Part shown: positions 35,412 to 46,104 of the stretch, in pieces
Layout of the letters: each line of letters opens with the position of its first letter
Numbering within the stretch: position 1 is the first letter of the stretch
Assembly (NCBI GenBank): GCA_965212595.1
Contig: CBDBVE010000021.1
Span: forward strand, 1-64,000
Length of the DNA stretch: 64,000 nucleotides
Source of the DNA: Poritiphilus sp965212595
Lineage (GTDB): Bacteria > Bacteroidota > Bacteroidia > Flavobacteriales > Flavobacteriaceae
Reading direction: 5' to 3'
Translations under genes and position numbers: made by a program
Notes under the pieces: model-generated
The model's database searches: none
What the model was told of the DNA's origin: nothing
The model's input: the letters and a program-made list of their open reading frames with translations, nothing else

Positions 35412-35785
35412 TTACTTTTTAGGGCGTTTAGCACCGTACTTAGACCTTCGTTGTGTTCTCCCGGCTACACCTGCTGTATCAAGCGCTCCTCGAACAATAT
35501 GATATCTAACACCTGGCAAATCTTTCACCCTTCCGCCTCTTACCAATACTATCGAGTGCTCTTGCAGATTGTGTCCTTCTCCAGGGATATACGCGTTGAC
35601 CTCTTTCCCGTTCGTCAACCTTACCCTGGCTACCTTTCGCATAGCTGAGTTAGGCTTCTTCGGTGTTGTGGTGTATACACGCGTACAAACCCCCCGTCTC
35701 TGGGACACGAATCTAAAGCAGCCGATTTACTCTTCTTAGTAATTGTGGCCCTTCCTTTTCGTACTAATTGTGAAATTGTTGGCAT
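35412..35785 (-). CDS. rpsL: 30S ribosomal protein S12, frame broken by a one-base deletion
   Basis: The ATG at 35785 begins MPTISQLVRKGRATITKKSK and runs to DSCP, where the frame slips. The rest (QRRGVCTRVYTTTPKKPNSA and on to KYGAKRPKK) is in the next frame. The minus strand has CCC at 35702-35704, and one more C gives the canonical SCPQRRGVC. The span of 374 nt is one short of the 375 needed for the standard 124 aa plus stop. S12 is essential for decoding, so a homopolymer error is likely. It is the first gene of the str cluster, behind the promoter at 35828-35858. The uncorrected main frame covers 35412-35708. Confidence 0.93.
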
Positions 35786-35827
35786 ACTATTTTATATGTA
35801 TAAATACTACCCTCTTTTAAGGGCTGG

Positions 35828-35858
35828 CAAATGTACTAATTATTCGTTATAATTCAAA
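35828..35858 (-). promoter_or_regulatory. Promoter of the str/ribosomal superoperon
   Basis: On the minus strand TTTG (35855-35858) is followed by exactly 19 bp and TACATTTG (35828-35835). Both boxes match the Bacteroidota consensus perfectly. It lies 42 bp before the rpsL ATG. Confidence 0.85.
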
Positions 35859-36443
35859 TGGTTCCGAATTAATTTTAGGGATTTTTTTTATCCCTCTTTT
35901 CAAAGCATAATTTACCCGTCTCAAGATCTTCAATTATATAGTAATAGGTATCGGCTTAATGCTTCATTTAAAGCGTTTTACAAATTCTAAAAAAAAGCAA
36001 GTGGAATCTTACTTTTTTAAGGGTGTTTTAAAGCTACTTTTAGATCCGAAATCGCTCTGCGGAATACTAAAACTCTCTAGCTTGTTTTAAGATAAAATAT
36101 GAGACAAAAATGACCGAAAAATACTATGAATTGAGCTCTTAATTTTGACCCCTCGAAATGTTAAAATTAAGATGGAATAAATGGCCTTGTCGCAAATTCA
36201 AACAAAGCCATTCTTTATAAATTTTCTAAAAAAAAAACCTCTGGCGCTTAAAAATCCTCAAAAGAAGCTTCAATATTTCAAGGGATTACGATTTTTTTAA
36301 CAGATAGAACGGTTTTAATCCTAACAAATGCTTCGCGAATTGTTTTATATCCCTAACAACTTCTTAAAGTTTTATTAAAATAAGTTTGGATTATTAACAT
36401 GAAATTATGATTTTCGCAATTAGCTAATTCAAATAATTAAAAA
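35859..36443. other. AT-rich intergenic region between rpsL and susC
   Basis: This is the only stretch over 300 bp without a gene. It separates the divergent str and susCD transcription units. It has many A and T runs. I found no convincing ORF, tRNA or strong hairpin. TAAGTTTG at 36381-36388 matches the -7 consensus on the plus strand about 55 bp before susC, but no TTTG lies 19-21 bp upstream, so it is only a candidate susC promoter. Confidence 0.6.
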
Positions 36444-39400
36444 ATGAGAACAAATTTAAATGGAATCTTAACGCTATTATTGGCGTTTTTTGTGCATTTA
36501 TCCTATGCGCAAGACAAGACGATTTCAGGTACGGTGACGGATCAGGATGGTCTACCGCTTCCTGGTGTTAACATTGTCGTTGAAGGTACTACTAATGGTA
36601 CACAGACCGATTTCGATGGTAATTACTCAATTCAAGGAAGTGTAGGCCAAACCCTACTCTTCTCTTATATTGGGCAAAGAGATGTTCGAAGACCGATCGG
36701 AGACTCTGATACCATTAATGTACAAATGGAGGAAGATGCGGAAGCCCTAGAAGAGGTAGTGGTAACCGCTCAGGGTATTAAGAGGGAAAAGAAAGCTCTT
36801 GGATATGCCGTAACTTCCGTAGGCTCTGAACAGCTTCAAGATCGAACAGAAGGAGATGTTGCCAGGGTACTTGCTGGTAAAGCAGCAGGGGTACAGATTA
36901 CGGCTGCCGGAGGTGCATCTGGATCAGGTACCAACGTTACCATTCGAGGTTTGAGTTCTTTCAGTGGAAGTAACCAGGCCTTATTTATCGTTGATGGGGT
37001 GCCATTTAGTAATGATACTAACCCAACAGGTGCGACCAACGGTCAGGGTGCAAGTTTTATTAATGGTAATACCGGTTCTTCTCGTTTCCTGGATCTAGAT
37101 CCAAACAACATCGAAAGTGTTGAAGTACTTAAAGGTCTTGCAGCAGCAACCCTTTACGGTACACAAGGAAAGAACGGGGTGATCCTGGTAACAACCAAAG
37201 CGGGAGCCGCTACGGGAGGAGCAAAGAAAACCGAAATTACAGTTAGCCAGTCATTTTTCTCAGTAGAAATGGCTTCTATTCCAGATTACCAGGATAAGTT
37301 CGGTAATGGGTTTGACCAATCTTTCGGATGGTTCTTTAGTAATTGGGGGCCAAGCTTTGATAGAGATGGAACCGCAGGATGGGGCAACCAGCCAGCCATT
37401 GATGACAACGGTACCTTAGAACACCCATATTCAAGTACGGCGGTTGCATTTACCAGACAAGGATTTCCTGAGTTACAAGGAGCCAGATACCCATGGCAAC
37501 CTTATGATTCTGTTGATGAATTCTTTCGACCTGGTTTTGCAACGAACACCAATATAAATGTTGCAGGCGGTACTGCGGATGGCAGCACTACTTTTAATGC
37601 CAACCTCGGATATCTGAAAGATGAAGGTTTTACTCCAGGTAACTCATTGAACAGAGCTAACTTATCAATAGGTGGTAGATCAAGACTTTCAAATAAGTTC
37701 ACCATTAGCGGAACAATGAACTATGCCAGGATCAGATTACACTTCGCCTCCAATTGCAGCGAGTAGAGGTAATGGTACAGAAGGGCTTTCGGTTATTTGC
37801 GTAACATATTCTTTACACCCCGCAGTATCGATCTAAACTTGGTCTTGCCATTTGAAAATCCAATCGACAACTCAAGTGTCTACTATAGAAATGGTAATGA
37901 TATTATCAACCCTAGATGGATTGAGCCAAGAATATCAGCAATAACGTCAGCTTAACCAATCGTTTCTTCTGGAATGCATCAGTTAACTTATGATATTAGT
38001 GACAACCTAAATCGTAACGTATCGTGAGAACAGGTATGGATTTCTACAACGAGACGCAATACGTTAAGCTTCATCTAACAAAGGAGGGGTTAACGGTTCA
38101 ACGATCGGCCATCTTTGGCTTTCTTGAACACTTTTGACAACAACAATACCATTTGGGAGCACTTCTTGTCATTAAATGGTAATTATGATCTTTCTGAAAA
38201 GCTAGGACTTACTTTTACGGCAGGTGCTACTTCAAGACAGGATTTCTTTGATCAGCAAGGTACAGCAAGTACTGGTCAGATCGTTTTTGGTATCAAAAGA
38301 CACTTTAATTATCAAAATCAGTCGCCAATCCAGTTCTCTCAAAAGAGAAATATCGTTGGTATTCTTGGACAGGCTACCCTGGATTATGACAATATGCTTT
38401 TCTTAAACGTATCTGCCAGGACAGACTGGGTTTCTAACCTTACTACAGAGAATAACAGTAAGACGTATCCCGGAGTTAGTTTATCTTTCTTGCCCACTGC
38501 AGCCTTTGATGGTTTACAGTCGCAAAACGGAATTAACTTCTTAAAGTTTAAGAGCCAGTTACGGTACTTCTGCAACCTTCCCAACAGGATATCCTACAAT
38601 TAACGTTGTACAGCAGAATACTCAGGTTTTTCTGGATGACGGAAGCCTTACTACGAACCAAGTAGATAACTTTAGAGCAAACCCCGACTTAAAGCCGGAG
38701 TTGCTTGAAGAGTTGGAAGTTGGTCTGGAGACAAGACTTTGGAATAGCAGAATTTCTCTTGATGTAACTTACTTTGACAGAAGAACTAACGACCTTATCG
38801 TTAGAGAACCGCTTTCACCATCCACAGGGTTTTCATTTACCCAAAGTAATGTTGGTGAAATCAAGAATGACGGTTTCGAAGCTGATTTGGGGGTAGACAT
38901 CTCAAGGGAGAGAACTTCTCCTGGAATTCAAGAGTTAACTTCTTTACCAATAATGAGGTTGTAACAGAACAGGAACAAGATTTCATCGCTTATGCGGGTA
39001 GTTTAGCTGTTGGTGGTGGATTGTTCAGAGGTTCTAACGCGGCCATTGAAGGAGAGTCACTTGGTTCTATCGTAGGAACCGCGATTGCTCGTGATGATGC
39101 GGGTAACTTCTTAATCAATGATGGTGGTAGTTATGTGGTAGCAGAACAAGACAATGATGGCAATGTGCCAATCGTTGGTGATGCTATTCCAGATTATACA
39201 ATGAACTTCATTAACACGTTGCGTTATAAGAATTGGAATCTTGGTTTCCAGATCAATCACGTAAAAGGTGGAGACATTCTATCAAGTACTGTTGCAGTGC
39301 TCTTAGGTAGGGTCTTATTGTTGAAACACAAGATCGTTTGAACACTTACATTTTACCAGGTGTAAGACAAAGTACTGGAGAAACTAACAATATTCAGTTA

Positions 39401-39720
39401 AACAACTCCACTTACTTCTTCTCTAACTTGTTGTTTGGACCTACAGAAACGAGAATTTACGACGCTTCTGTAATTAGACTGCAAGAAGTTTCTATAGGGT
39501 ATACCTTCCCATCTAAGTGGTTGGATTAAAACACCTTTCGGATCTCTTAGCATTACTGCTCAAGGCTTCAACCTATGGTATGATGCTTACAACATACCAG
39601 ATGGAGCTAATTTCGATTCCAAACGTACAAGGTGTAGGTATCGGTAACGGTAGAGGGTTCGACTTTATCAACGGCCCAAGTGCAAGAAGATATGGAGTTA
39701 GCTTAAGAGCAACTTTCTAA
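36444..39720 (+). CDS. SusC/RagA-family TonB-dependent outer-membrane transporter, frame broken by many indels
   Basis: The N-terminal 430 or so residues are clean. They comprise a signal peptide ending SYAQ, a carboxypeptidase-D-like domain (GTVTDQDGLPLPGVNIVVEG), the conserved EALEEVVVTAQG segment, and the plug domain (QALFIVDGVPF, LKGLAAATLYGTQGKNGVI). From 37731 on, repeated one- or two-base indels break the barrel into pieces in all three frames (38115-38555, 38701-38930, 39021-39310, 39338-39525, 39535-39720). Joined, these give a continuous SusC barrel of about 1085 aa ending SLRATF. It partners the SusD protein 27 bp downstream to import a glycan or other large nutrient. Decay is possible, but the pattern matches the errors in fusA and rplB. 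Confidence 0.88.
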
Positions 39721-39747
39721 TAAAAATTGTTAATGATATACGAAATT

Positions 39748-41559
39748 ATGAAACGAGTATTAAAATATATTGCAGTTGTTTTTCTTGCAGGCGGCCTTTT
39801 CAACGCCTGTGAGACAACTGACTTGGACCAAAGAGTGAGTCCGAACGACTTGGCTTCGAATCAGGCAGATCCTAATCTGCTTTTGAACTCCATTCAGCTG
39901 GCGTACGCTTCTAACATGACTGTTATTAGTGACCGCGGTGCCGAATTAACCCGTATCGACTATATGTTCGGAAGGGATTATTTTAACAACTACCCTGGAT
40001 CTACCTTTGACGGGATATGGTCTAGAACTTATAGTAGTGGCTTTACACAAATAGGCCCTACTACTACAGTGCAGGTAGGTATGTTTACCAACATCAACAA
40101 CCTTATTAGCATTAATGAAGCTACAGAAGTAGATTACTCATTCCACATTGCTGTTGGAAAGACACTACAGGCACATATGTTGATGCTGCTGGTTGATTAT
40201 CTTGGTGAGGCCGCATTCTCTGAGGCCAGTAACCCTGAGGAATTTTCTGCTCCACTTTTAGATGATGGACCATCTGTTTATAATGAGGCTTTAGGGCTTC
40301 TTTCTGAAGCAGAAGCTTTATTCAATACAGACCCCGCAACTTTAGGCGCTACAGACCTTTTCTATGGTGGGGATTCTGATCTGTGGCTTAAGCTGGTCAA
40401 TACCATTCGATTAAAAGCTTATGTTACCACAGGTGATGCCGCTAATTTTAACTCGGTTATCGCAGGTGGAAATTATATTACCGAAGCAGAAGACGATTTT
40501 GAATTCCAATTCGGTGCCAGCGAATTACAGCCCGATACCAGGCATCCAGATTACGCTGCTGATTATACCACCAGTGGAGCCAACATTTACCAGTCTAACT
40601 GGTTGATGGAAACCATGTTAGACGATAATGATCCTAGAATACGTTACTATTTCTACCGTCAGGTTGGCGAAACTCCAGGAGCAGATGCTGACCCAGATGA
40701 AGAGACATTAGCATGTTCACTGGTTGTACCTCCACAGCATTTCCAGGACGGAGGCTTTACCTACTGTAGTGTAGAACTAGGGTACTGGGGTAGAACACAT
40801 GGTAATGACGAAGGTACTCCTCCAGACAACTTTACAAGAGTTGCTGTAGGTGTTTATCCTGCCGGAGGTAAATTCGATGGCGATCTTTTCAGAAACGGAT
40901 CTATAGAAGACCAGGGCGATGGTACATTTGATTTCGAGTTGGATGCTGCCGATGACGGTGTAAACCTGGGTCTAGGTGCAGGTGGTGTAGGTATTGAGCC
41001 TATTATCCTGTCTTCTTATGTAGAATTCTGGCGAGCTCAAATGGCCATGGCAGCCGGAGATGCTCCAGCGGCATCTGGTTTTATCAGAAGTGGCCTTGAG
41101 AAATCAATTGCAAAAGTACAGTCTTTCCAGGATCCAAACTTTATAGGAGGGGCTCTTTTGGATGACAGTACTTTCGATTCTGCTACCGGAGCAATTACCT
41201 CTGCATCTTTGGCATCTTCATTAGTGCCAACTGCCGCAGACGTTACCGCATACATAGATGGTAAGATTGCAGAATTTGACGGAGGAGATAACGAGACTCA
41301 AATGAATGTTTTAGGAGAAGAGTACTTCAAGACTTTGTTTGGTGGTGCTACAGAGGCCTATAATTTCTATAGAAGCACTGGTTTCCCAAATACCTTAGTG
41401 CCTAACTGGGAACTAAACCCAGGAGCGTTTCCAAGAACTTTCTTGTACCCTCAAAACGAGGTGATCACCAATCCAAATCTGACGCAACGGTCCGATTTAG
41501 CGACGCAAGTATTTTGGGATACGAACCCTGCTAGTCCAACATTCCCATCTGCTAATTAA
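39748..41559 (+). CDS. SusD/RagB-family nutrient-binding outer-membrane lipoprotein
   Basis: A 603-aa surface lipoprotein. The ATG at 39748 (MKRVLKYIAVVFLAGGL) places the lipobox at FNAC, and the upstream ATGs at 39730-39735 would displace the signal. Helical SusD-like (SusD-like_2 type) features include NLLLNSIQLAYASNMTV, the VGKTLQAHMLMLLVDYLGEA repeat region and the C-terminal YPQNEVITNPN. The lid over the SusC barrel is its expected role. The middle contains Cys and Asp/Gly-rich loops probably involved in ligand binding. The frame is intact. Substrate is unknown because no glycosidase or sulfatase is adjacent. Confidence 0.92.
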   Translation: MKRVLKYIAVVFLAGGLFNACETTDLDQRVSPNDLASNQADPNLLLNSIQLAYASNMTVISDRGAELTRIDYMFGRDYFNNYPGSTFDGIWSRTYSSGFTQIGPTTTVQVGMFTNINNLISINEATEVDYSFHIAVGKTLQAHMLMLLVDYLGEAAFSEASNPEEFSAPLLDDGPSVYNEALGLLSEAEALFNTDPATLGATDLFYGGDSDLWLKLVNTIRLKAYVTTGDAANFNSVIAGGNYITEAEDDFEFQFGASELQPDTRHPDYAADYTTSGANIYQSNWLMETMLDDNDPRIRYYFYRQVGETPGADADPDEETLACSLVVPPQHFQDGGFTYCSVELGYWGRTHGNDEGTPPDNFTRVAVGVYPAGGKFDGDLFRNGSIEDQGDGTFDFELDAADDGVNLGLGAGGVGIEPIILSSYVEFWRAQMAMAAGDAPAASGFIRSGLEKSIAKVQSFQDPNFIGGALLDDSTFDSATGAITSASLASSLVPTAADVTAYIDGKIAEFDGGDNETQMNVLGEEYFKTLFGGATEAYNFYRSTGFPNTLVPNWELNPGAFPRTFLYPQNEVITNPNLTQRSDLATQVFWDTNPASPTFPSAN

Positions 41560-41573
41560 TAAAAAGAAGAACT

Positions 41574-42474
41574 ATGAAAACATTTGTAAACAATTATTTT
41601 AGTAAGGCTCTCGCCGTGATGGTGTTAGTTTTCGCGGCCCTGCGATGAAGGAGATCAGGTATTTGATCAAATTCAGGGTGATGTAGAGCGAGGTGCGATT
41701 TTAAGGACTATTGATTGGACAACCAATGAAATAGCCATTGGAAATATGGATTATTCCTTCGACATAGAAATGGAAATTCAGGACCAGGAAAACGGAACAT
41801 TGGTAGACGCCATTGAAGTATTTATTGGCTTTAGGGACAATACCGTTGAAGATGGTGACCCGGACCTCGATGTTGATGAATCTCTTGTTGAAACCTTAAG
41901 CAGTTCTTCATTCACTACCGGAGAATTTGGCCTTCCAAGAGTAAACTACTCTATAGGGCTTGCCGAAATGCTAAGTGCAGTTGGCCTTCAGGCTTCAGAC
42001 ATTTTCGTCACAGGTGGCGATCAGTTCACAGTTCGTTTCGAATTGGTACTTAGCGATGGCCGAAGATTTTCTAACGATGACAACTCCGGAACCATAACCG
42101 GTTCTTATTTCAGTTCTCCATTCTTATATGTGCCTATAGTGGTTTGCCCACCTCAAGCTCCATCTGTAGGAACATGGACTATTGCCATGCAAGATTCTTA
42201 TGGTGATGGCTGGAATGGTGCATCTATTGATATCACAATAGATGGGGAAGTTTTTAATTTCCTTGTAGATGATGCTGAAGCTACAGATTCTAGTGAGACA
42301 TTAGAAGTTGCAGACGGTGCGGAAGCGATTTCCATTATCTTCAATTCTGGAGATTGGGATTCCGAAATTACCTTTCAGATCACTTCTGCCAACGGAAATA
42401 CCATTTTGGATTTAGGCCCAGAACCTTCAGCAGGCGTAGAACTGCTAGATTTCTGTGTGGATCTTGGACTATAA
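41574..42474 (+). CDS. SusD-associated surface lipoprotein, frame broken by one inserted base
   Basis: The ATG at 41574 gives MKTFVNNYFSKALAVMVLVF, then CCC at 41638-41640 carries one extra base that causes an early stop. Without it the frame reads FAACDEGDQVFDQIQGDVE, a proper lipobox, and runs to 42474. The 901-nt span becomes 299 aa. The middle resembles a beta-sandwich. The last ~100 residues contain MQDSYGDGWNGASIDITIDG, a recurrent secreted-protein module with unknown ligand. It lies 14 bp after susD and ends at a strong terminator, so it is the third gene of the susCD operon and probably a surface glycan-binding or accessory protein. Confidence 0.8.
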
Positions 42475-42507
42475 ATTTCCTTGATCTGGCTCAGCCAATA
42501 CTATTTA

Positions 42508-42541
42508 AAACGGCTCAAACTTGTGTTTGAGCCGTTTTTTA
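42508..42541 (+). terminator. Intrinsic terminator of the susCD operon
   Basis: A perfect 10-bp stem CGGCTCAAAC/GTTTGAGCCG (42511-42520 and 42525-42534) with a TTGT loop, followed by six T residues. It begins 34 bp after the lipoprotein stop. Confidence 0.95.
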
Positions 42542-42698
42542 TAGCTATAATTTCAAAATATCCCCAATACAAATTTTACACGCTGCGTTAAATAAAATAC
42601 TAGCTCGAAGTATTTTTTTACTTTAGCAAGACCTTAAAGTAGCTAATTCATCTAAAATCAAAAGCATTTCAAAACCTTAGCAAAACTTCATTTTTTGC

Positions 42699-45600
42699 AT
42701 GCACTACCATAAATCTAAATACATATACGTACTCGTGTTTGCACTTGTATTGGTCCTTTGCTGTGAGACAAAAAGGGAGCATTCTGGATCGACTCCTACC
42801 ACTTCAGATGATCGCAAAGAAATCACCAAAATATTTGAAAAGGTGGATGATTCTCTAAGTGGAATAGAATTTATGAACAGCCTTACAGAGAACCTCGGCA
42901 CCCTCGAAAACCTATTTAATTTTGATTATTTCTATAATGGGGCCGGTGTGGGCCTGGAGGATATTAACAACGATGGCCTTCTAGACATCTTTTTTTGCGG
43001 AAATCAGGTAGATAACCGCCTTTACCTCAATAAGGGGAATTTGCAGTTTGAAGACATTACAGAAACGGCCGGTATAAACGCAAATAAAATCTGGTCAAAT
43101 GGCGTGACCTTTGCAGATATCAATAATGACGGATGGATGGACATTTATGTATCCCAGGGTGGTCCAAATCCGCGTCTCAGGCGTAAAAATCTTCTCTATA
43201 TCAATCAAAAGAATAATACGTTTAGCGAACAAGCCGAAGCTTATGGCCTTGCCGATTTTGGAATTAGTACCCAGTCTACCTTTTTTGATATGGATAATGA
43301 TGGCGATCTGGACTGTGTAGTTATGAATGAAAATGAATATTATGGCGTAGATCCGGTACGCTTTTCCAAACTCCTCAAAGCAAATCCTGAGGCACCTTAT
43401 TTTAATTCTTCACATCTCTACAGGAACGACAATGGAAAATTCGTAGACATTACAAAAGCTTCCGGTATACAACGTCCTATTTTTGGGTTGGGCCTGGCTG
43501 TAAGCGATATTAATGAGGACGGTTGGCTTGATATCTATATAGCCAGTGATTATTACTTGCCGGATGCCCTCTTCATAAATAATAAAAACGGAACTTTTTC
43601 CGATAAAATAAAAGCGTATACCAAACAAATATCTTACTACGGTATGGGCATTGATATCGCAGATATCAATAATGATAGCCGTCAGGACATTTTCGTCCTG
43701 GACATGGCATCATCAGATCATAAAAGATCAAAAACGCTGATGCGTTCTATGAATACCAGCCGTTTTAATTATCTCGTGAATGAAGCGAATTATCATTATC
43801 AGTACATGTATAACTCCCTTCAACTCAATACCGGTAATAACAAGTTTAATAATGTCGCCCAAATGACCAATACAGCGAATACTGACTGGAGTTGGTCTGT
43901 ATTAATGAGCGATTTTGATTTAGACGAAGACAAAGACATATACATTACAAACGGATATCGCCGCTACGCCCTTGACAATGATCTTCAGAATAAAGTATTC
44001 AGTGCTCAAAGGCAGTATGGGCAAAACATGCCGATTGAAATAAAAAAACAACTGTATTACGACATGCCTTCAGAAAAGCTGCCAAACATCCTGTACGAAA
44101 ATAAAGGAGGCATGCAGTTTGAAAATTCAGCCTCATCCTGGGGCCTTTCTGATTTCACTTTTTCAAATGGAGCGGCACAAGGAGACCTGGATAACGATGG
44201 CGATCTAGATCTCGTAGTGAACAACATTGACGAAACTGCTATGCTCTACAGAAATACGGTGAGCGACAAGACGGGTAAAAATTATCTCAAAATAGCGCTA
44301 AGTGGTCAAAATTCTGAGCCATTTGCCAAGGTTCAGATCAAGTATGCTGGTAAAGAGCAATTCCTGGAAAGTAGGCGAGTAAGAGGCTATCGTTCATCTC
44401 ATGACCAAAAATTAAGCTTCGGACTCGGGAAGCACCAGGTTGTGGATACCGTTCGCGTCCGCTGGTTAAATGGCCTGGAAGAAGAACGTTATAATGTTTC
44501 GGTGAATACCACACTTAAGTTTGATATAAAAAATGCCAAACCGTCTGGAGGAAAGAAATCTAAAAAACCTACTTTATTCAAAGCTACCAAAAACCTGGCT
44601 TTAGATTATAGACATAAGGAAAACACCTATGATGATTTTGATACGGAAATACTTCTGCCGTACAAGCAGTCTTCTTTAGGACCTTTTATCAGCAAAGGAG
44701 ATATAAACAATGATGGCCTGGAAGACCTATACGTCGGGGGTGCTTCTGGTATGGCCGGAGCCCTATTTCAGGCAAAAAAGAACGGTTTTCAGCGCTTACA
44801 TTCCGAAGTCTTTGAAAAAGACAAAGATTTTGAAGACCAGGAAGCTCTGTTTTTTGATTTTGATGGGGATGGTGATATGGATCTTTACGTTGTAAGTGGA
44901 GGAAACCAATATGATGAATATTCCTCTTTTTATGCTGATCGCCTATACATCAATGAAGGAGGCGGACGGTTTTCTAAGTCAGAGATGTCAGCTTTGTCTC
45001 AGTACGCAAAAAATGGAAAAACAGTTACTGCCCTAGACTTCGACAAGGACGGGGATACCGATATTCTGGTAGGCAATAGGGTCATCCCAAAAAATTATCC
45101 AAAGCACCAGGCTTCACAACTTTTTGAGAACCAAAATGGCCAATTGGTTGAAGTAACAAAGCAAAAAGCTCCGGAACTTGACCAGTTTGGAATAATAAAC
45201 AAGCTCATCTCATCTGATTTTAACAATGATGGCTGGCCTGATATTGTAGCCGTTGGTGAATGGACAGGTATTGGTTTCTTTGAAAACAAAAAAGGGAAAT
45301 CTTTTGAGCTCCTAAAAAATGAGGCCTTACAAGAAGAAAAGGGATGGTGGTTCGATGTTAAAGAAACAGATGCAAACAAGGACGGCTTAAAAGACTACCT
45401 TATTGGCAATGTTGGTCTTAACCTGAAATTTAGTGCTTCAAAAGAAAAGCCTTTTAAGATATTTGCGTCAGACTTTGATGACAATGGTAGCAATGACATA
45501 GTGCTCAGCAAACAATATCAGGGAGAATATGTACCTGTCAGAGGCAGGGAATGTTCCTCAGAGCAAATGCCTTTCATCAAAGAAAAGTTTGGTACTTATA

Positions 45601-46043
45601 CCGAGTTTGCCAACGCTTCACTTGACGATATTTATGGTCAAAAGCTCAAGGATTCCTACCGGAAAGAGGTGACAGAATTCAGATCAATTTTATTACTAAA
45701 CAAAGGTGATGGCAAGTACGAAAAAGTTATTTTACCGCCCAAGGCTCAGGAATTTCCCATCCTGGCTATAGAAATCACAGATCTGAATAAAGATGGCTTT
45801 GACGATTGCATTTTGGCCGGTAATATCTATGAAACCGAGGTAGAAACGCCTAGGCTCGATGCCTTTACAGGGCTTGTCCTGCTATCAGATAAGCAGGGAG
45901 GTTACGTTCCGCTTGACCCGGAAGAAACCGGACTGTATTTAGAAGGTAATGTAAAAGACCTTAGTTTGATCGAAAATAACGGCAAAACCTATCTCCTGGC
46001 TACTGTAAACAATGGTGTCATTTTAACCGCTAAAATGGAATAA
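42699..46043 (+). CDS. Large FG-GAP/VCBS-repeat lipoprotein with ASPIC/UnbV domain
   Basis: 1114 aa. A lipoprotein signal ends at VLVLCC, so it is probably surface anchored. Many calcium-binding FG-GAP-type repeats follow (DINNDGLLDIF, DINNDGWMDIYV, DMDNDGDLDCVV, DLDNDGDLDLVV), building a beta-propeller. An ASPIC/UnbV domain (about residues 540-600, with RRVRGYRSSHDQKLSFGLG) separates it from a second propeller (about 650-1060). Proteins with this architecture often accompany SusCD loci in Bacteroidota and are thought to bind or process ligands at the surface, but no enzymatic activity is established. The frame is intact, unlike the genes just upstream. A TACTTTAG at 42619-42626 is a weak -7 candidate. 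Confidence 0.88.
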   Translation: MHYHKSKYIYVLVFALVLVLCCETKREHSGSTPTTSDDRKEITKIFEKVDDSLSGIEFMNSLTENLGTLENLFNFDYFYNGAGVGLEDINNDGLLDIFFCGNQVDNRLYLNKGNLQFEDITETAGINANKIWSNGVTFADINNDGWMDIYVSQGGPNPRLRRKNLLYINQKNNTFSEQAEAYGLADFGISTQSTFFDMDNDGDLDCVVMNENEYYGVDPVRFSKLLKANPEAPYFNSSHLYRNDNGKFVDITKASGIQRPIFGLGLAVSDINEDGWLDIYIASDYYLPDALFINNKNGTFSDKIKAYTKQISYYGMGIDIADINNDSRQDIFVLDMASSDHKRSKTLMRSMNTSRFNYLVNEANYHYQYMYNSLQLNTGNNKFNNVAQMTNTANTDWSWSVLMSDFDLDEDKDIYITNGYRRYALDNDLQNKVFSAQRQYGQNMPIEIKKQLYYDMPSEKLPNILYENKGGMQFENSASSWGLSDFTFSNGAAQGDLDNDGDLDLVVNNIDETAMLYRNTVSDKTGKNYLKIALSGQNSEPFAKVQIKYAGKEQFLESRRVRGYRSSHDQKLSFGLGKHQVVDTVRVRWLNGLEEERYNVSVNTTLKFDIKNAKPSGGKKSKKPTLFKATKNLALDYRHKENTYDDFDTEILLPYKQSSLGPFISKGDINNDGLEDLYVGGASGMAGALFQAKKNGFQRLHSEVFEKDKDFEDQEALFFDFDGDGDMDLYVVSGGNQYDEYSSFYADRLYINEGGGRFSKSEMSALSQYAKNGKTVTALDFDKDGDTDILVGNRVIPKNYPKHQASQLFENQNGQLVEVTKQKAPELDQFGIINKLISSDFNNDGWPDIVAVGEWTGIGFFENKKGKSFELLKNEALQEEKGWWFDVKETDANKDGLKDYLIGNVGLNLKFSASKEKPFKIFASDFDDNGSNDIVLSKQYQGEYVPVRGRECSSEQMPFIKEKFGTYTEFANASLDDIYGQKLKDSYRKEVTEFRSILLLNKGDGKYEKVILPPKAQEFPILAIEITDLNKDGFDDCILAGNIYETEVETPRLDAFTGLVLLSDKQGGYVPLDPEETGLYLEGNVKDLSLIENNGKTYLLATVNNGVILTAKME

Positions 46044-46104
46044 ATGTCTAATTTTTAAGCCCTTTCTGGGCAATATTTGTTACTTTGCAGTAAAATTTTA
46101 GAAC

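Noticed and set aside
36361..36443. Confident susC promoter at TAAGTTTG (36381-36388)
   Set aside because: The -7 box matches but no TTTG lies 19-21 bp upstream, so it is mentioned only within the intergenic entry.
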